From positions 1-31,955 of the forward strand of contig JANTQF010000388.1 in NCBI GenBank assembly GCA_032988165.1: 31,955 nt of DNA, given 5' to 3'. Positions 28,201-31,955 of this stretch are shown here, in pieces. Under the pieces are notes generated by a model. It searched no databases and was not told where the DNA came from. It worked only from the letters and a program-made list of their open reading frames with translations. Within the stretch, counting starts at the first letter, position 1, and each line of letters begins with the position of its first letter. The position numbers were made by a program, and so were the translations under genes. This DNA is from Emmonsiellopsis sp. PD_33. Its lineage: Eukaryota; Ascomycota; Eurotiomycetes; Onygenales; Ajellomycetaceae.

Positions 28201-31112
28201 TCCCCCCCTTCGTGCCCCCCGAGGACTCGATGTTCTCATCCCTCCTCTCAGCAACAGCAACAGCCACGACCACTTCACTCCTTGCGCTTGCCACGGGCGG
28301 AAATAATACCGGCGGCGGCGGAGACGGGGACAATGGTGGCGGTGGTGGAGGTGGTGGAGGTGGGGAAGATGGGCACAAGTACCAAGACCAGACGCGTGGG
28401 CAGCGCGATTTGTATACGCAGATTGTGATCAGTTCGGCGGTGGGGTTTGTGGCGTTTATGGGGTTTTGTGTGAGTCTTCTTTTTTTCTCTTTTGATTTTT
28501 TTGATTTTTTTGGTGTTGGGTAACTATGGGTTTTGTTTTATTGACTTGACTGACTGGATAATATAGATTCTTCGGCCGAAATGGAGGGATCTATATGCTG
28601 CGCGGAGGAGGCTGAGGTCGGCTGCGTCTAGACTGCCTGAGTTGCCGGATACGTTGTTTGGGTGGATTCCGATCGTGCATAGGATTTCGGAAGATGAGGT
28701 GCTTGCGTCGGCGGGGTTGGATGCTTATGTGGTGAGTATTGACAGCAGTTCAGAACGATGCGAGGGGTGGTCGAGCTGACTCTGTTTGGTTTGATCAGTT
28801 TCTATCGTTTTACAAATACGCCATTCGATTTCTATTGACCGTCTTTTGCTTCACTATCGTCATAATTCTCCCAGTCCACTACTTCGTCGCGGGCAAAATG
28901 GGATATCCATGGGACACGCCGGACGATAACGACGACCCCGGCCAGACGAAGCCGGACCCTAATTACCTCTGGATGCATGTCATCTTCGCCTACGTGTTTA
29001 CGGGCATCGGCCTCTCGTACCTCATCGATCAGACGAACAAGATCATCGAGATCCGCCAGCAGTATCTGGGCGGCCAAACTACCATGACCGATCGGACGAT
29101 TCGGTTATCCGGGATCCCGCCCGAGCTCAGGTCCGAAGAGAAGATCAAAGATTTCATCGAGGAGCTGGAGATTGGCAAGGTAGATAAGGTCATGCTTTGT
29201 CAGGACTGGAGCCAGCTCGACGGGATGATGGATGCGCGGAAGCAGATCTTGCAGAAGTTGGAAGAGGCGTGGACGAAGCATGTTGGATATCGATGGAAAC
29301 GGCCAGATAGTCGACGCGGCACATTGCCGCTGGTTCGGACTGACCCGATGTCCGCAAGCCTGGATCTAAGCGGGGATGATGAGCGGTCTCGTCTACTGTC
29401 TAGTGAAGACTCGGCGCGCGCGCATGTCACGGAGCAGGCGGGCGAGCGGCCGCGGATTCGCGTTTGGTACGGCCCGTTGAAGCTGCAGTATAAGAGCATC
29501 GATGCGATTGATTTTTATGAAGAGAAGTTGAGGCAGCTAGACGAGAAGATCGAGGAAATCAGAAACAAGGAATGTCCGCCTACGCCGCTGGCGTTTGTCA
29601 CTATGGAGACCATCGCTGCGTGCCAGATGGCTGTCCAGGCCATCCTTGACCCCTGGCCAATGCAGTTGGAGGCTAGCTTGGCGCCTGCGCCGGCAGATGT
29701 GGTTTGGCGAAATACGTACCTGTCGAGATGGAATCGGATGCTGCGGGGGTGGTCGATTACGTTGGTTATTGGGGGGTTGACTATTTTCTGGTCTATTGTC
29801 CTGATTCCCCTCGCATATCTACTTAACTTGGAGGCACTCGAGAAGGTGATTCCGTCGCTTGCGGAAACGCTGTCCTGGCATCCGTTGGCCAAGTCGTTAG
29901 TGCAAACTGGTTTGCCAACTCTTATTCTCTCCCTGTTGACAGTTGCTGTTCCGTTTATTTACAACTGTAAGTCGCCTCTTCCCCTTGACGTAACCCCCCT
30001 CTAACCGATATCCAGGGCTTGCCAACCTACAAGGCATGACGTCCCAAGGCGACGTCGAGCTCTCCGTCATCTCCAAAAACTTCTTCTTCACCTTCTTCAA
30101 CCTCTTCCTCGTCTTTACCGTCTTCGCAACAGCCTCCAACTTCGTTGGCCTGTGGAAAAACGTTCGGGACGCCTTCCGCGACACCACCACCGTCGCCCTC
30201 GCGCTCGCCCAGTCCCTCGAAACCCTCGCCCCCTTCTACACTAACCTCATCATCCTCCAAGGGCTCGGCCTCTTTCCCTTCCGCCTCCTCGAATTCGGCA
30301 GCGTCTTCACCTACCCCTTCAAACGGCTAAGCGCCAAAACTCCCCGCGACTACGCCGACCTCGGCAAGCCACCCACATTTAGCTACGGCCTTGCCCTCCC
30401 CCAGACAATTCTAATCTTCATCATCTGCGTCGTCTACAGCGTCTTCCCCAGCTCGTGGCTCGTCTGCCTCTTCGGCCTCCTCTACTTCACCATCGGCCGC
30501 TTCATCTACAAATACCAGCTCCTCTACGCAATGGACCACCAACAGCACTCCACCGGCCGCGCCTGGCCCATGATATGCTCGCGCATCATCATCGGCCTGC
30601 TTGTATTCCAGCTCGCGATCATCGGCACCCTCGCGCTCCGCACGGCAATCACCCGCTCAATCCTCATCGTCCCCTTACTCGCCTTCACAGTGTGGTTCTC
30701 CTACTTCTTCTCCCGCACCTACGACCCGCTGATGAAATTCATCGCCCTCCGCAGCATCGACCGCACCAATACCCGCGGCGACGAGCAGGACGAATCACCC
30801 ACGCCCATCTCGACCATGTCCCCGCCCTCTCAGTGGGATCGGGATGCGATCCCGTTGAGATTCCGCGGTAGGGACTTTGGACCCAAGCTGCGCAAGTACA
30901 TTAATCCGAACCTAGTTATCCCGCTCGATGAGGCGTGGATTCCCGGGCGCGGGGTGGGGTTGGCGGATACGGCGCCGATGGGCGATGAGGGGAGTATCCA
31001 TTCTAGTATCCATTTCGATAATGGGCATAATAATAATGGGCGGCGTGGGAATGGGAGTGGGAATGGGAATGGGAATGGTGAGAGGAGGAATAGGGCGCAG
31101 CTATCCGTTTAA
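28197..31112 (+). CDS. csc1: CSC1/OSCA-type calcium-permeable channel (DUF221, RSN1 family)
   Basis: Members are multi-pass membrane proteins; Csc1 and OSCA act as hyperosmolality- or mechanically gated cation channels, and yeast Rsn1 and Phm7 are relatives. Exons are 28197-28469, 28567-28731, 28799-29966 and 30016-31112, giving 900 residues with all three introns GT..AG and frame kept. After a Ser/Thr-rich start there is a Gly run near residues 40-60 (GGGGDGDNGG and on). TM1 is about 72-91 (IVISSAVGFVAFMGF) followed by ILRPKWRDLYAARRR. Further N-terminal TMs contain AIRFLLTVFCFTIVIILPVH and LWMHVIFAYVFTGIGLSYLI. The cytosolic domain has MTDRTIRLSGIPPELRSEEK, TPLAFVTMETIAACQMA and ADVVWRNTYLSRW. 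The 7TM core includes SQGDVELSVISKNFFFTFFN, PRDYADLGKPPTFSYGLALP and FTIGRFIYKYQLLYAMD. An Asn/Gly-rich tail ends the protein. Which paralogue it is cannot be told. Confidence 0.92.
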
Positions 31113-31765
31113 TCATACGACTGAGATGTGCTATGTTAGGCGGAAAGGGGGGTTGGATTTATAATTATAATATTGGTATCAGGCTTGCATTGACGCCCGT
31201 TTAATTGGGTATATATGTGCGATGGATACCCTCATGATCATAATTACCTCTGTACATACATATTTATATTTTGCATGGTGCGGCTGGCTGGCCTGCTGGA
31301 TGGATGCTGTTTGTCTTCCGTTCTCATTGGTATAATTTGGCTTCTTCTTTCGGGCACACTTCTACAAGTCTGTCTGTCTATGTGCGTTTCGTGAATCTGT
31401 AAATGATACCACCTCTTGTTCTGCCGCTTCGTATGATGGTTTTCCGGTTTATATTCCAGTGTGTTCATATAAACACGAACATCCCGTTCAAAAATAAAGT
31501 CCCGAACAAAAAGTAGCAGAGAAATAGATTTCCATTCCCATTCTCCTCATATATATAAGAATAAAAATCACCGGAGATATATGTATATTCAAAACCCATA
31601 CATACCCCAACCCATCAAATAACACTTTTCGTTCCGTTCCGCTCCCAACAACCCCTCGCTGCGGACTCATATCCGGCGCTTATTCAAGGGGAGCAAAAAA
31701 AATAATAAAAAGGAAGGGAAAAAAAAATTATTTCAACAGGGAATCAAAAAATAAAAACTTTTTCT
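31113..31765. other. Convergent 3' intergenic region
   Basis: About 650 bp between csc1 (plus) and the DAHP synthase gene (minus). AT-rich, with A-rich runs near 31695-31755 that on the minus strand form the T-rich 3' flank of the next gene. No ORF resembles a gene. Confidence 0.5.
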
Positions 31766-31955
31766 TTAGGCCGACTTTCCTTCTCTCCGCTTCGCCACGG
31801 CGTTGGCGAGCACCTCGAGCGTGCTCTCCGTGTCTTCCCAGCCGATGCAGGCGTCCGTGATGCTGACGCCGTATTTCAGGCCGGATTTGCCTTCGGGGCA
31901 GACTTTTTGGTTGCCTGTTATAGGGAGGGGGGTTAGATTAGATAGTGTTCTATGC
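31766..31955 (-). CDS. DAHP synthase (3-deoxy-7-phosphoheptulonate synthase), last exon only
   Basis: DAHP synthase joins phosphoenolpyruvate and erythrose 4-phosphate in the first step of the shikimate pathway. Only the 3' end is in the window. The last exon is 31914-31766 on minus, preceded by an intron ending CTATAACAG (31955-31915 in the window). The translation GNQKVCPEGKSGLKYGVSIT followed by DACIGWEDTESTLEVLANAV and AKRREGKSA has the YG(V/Q)SITDACIGW motif that ends type I (AroF/G/H, Aro3/Aro4) enzymes. Only about 50 residues are visible, so the tyrosine- versus phenylalanine-sensitive isozyme cannot be told. No break seen. Confidence 0.9.
   Translation of the reverse strand, partial: HRTLSNLTPLPITGNQKVCPEGKSGLKYGVSITDACIGWEDTESTLEVLANAVAKRREGKSA

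Overview
The window is filamentous-ascomycete nuclear DNA. The genes carry short GT..AG introns (about 50-150 nt) with CTAAC/CTGAC-type branch sites, and the proteins resemble Eurotiomycetes (Eurotiales or Onygenales) homologues. No species can be named from the sequence alone.

Left gene block (1-5966): the 5' part of sdhB (minus, cut by the window edge), a membrane-anchored Asp f 7/RlpA-like double-psi beta-barrel protein (plus), uba4 (minus; tRNA thiolation and urmylation), and slx9 (minus; ribosome biogenesis, with an exon that holds only the start codon). Right gene block (20486-31955): gpd1-type glycerol-3-phosphate dehydrogenase, gdb1 glycogen debranching enzyme, a CSC1/OSCA-type channel, and the last exon of a DAHP synthase (minus, cut by the edge). 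These are dispersed housekeeping genes, not a cluster. gpd1 and gdb1 are neighbours and both belong to storage-carbon and osmolyte metabolism, but nothing shows joint regulation.

Central block (about 7333-19069): an AT-rich stretch of about 11.7 kb in which I found no CG dinucleotide between 7349 and 19081, while both flanks have ordinary CpG content. It is bounded by an imperfect terminal inverted repeat: 18 bp whose two arms differ only at two sites, each a CpG kept on the left and changed to CpA or TpG on the right. Inside are a decayed transposase-like gene of about 3.8 kb (minus, about 10850-14640) that I assign to the KDZ/Plavaka-type fungal DNA transposases, remnants of a SLIP-GC-like P-loop GTPase (8400-9335), a decayed Pro/Gln-rich ORF with in-frame repeats, two unrecognised decayed plus-strand ORFs, and many tandem arrays (units of 17, 23, 33, 63, 69, 73 and about 173 bp) concentrated near both ends.

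I read this as one large TIR-bounded DNA transposon with passenger genes, inactivated by hypermutation aimed at CpG rather than at the CpA context of classical RIP. Substitutions in the GTPase Walker A motif, in a Cys-X-X-Cys motif of the transposase and between repeat copies all fit CpG to TpG/CpA. A motif deduced as GCTCCGA, now seen as GCTCTGA, GCTCCAA or GCTCTAA, recurs through both end regions and some internal repeats.
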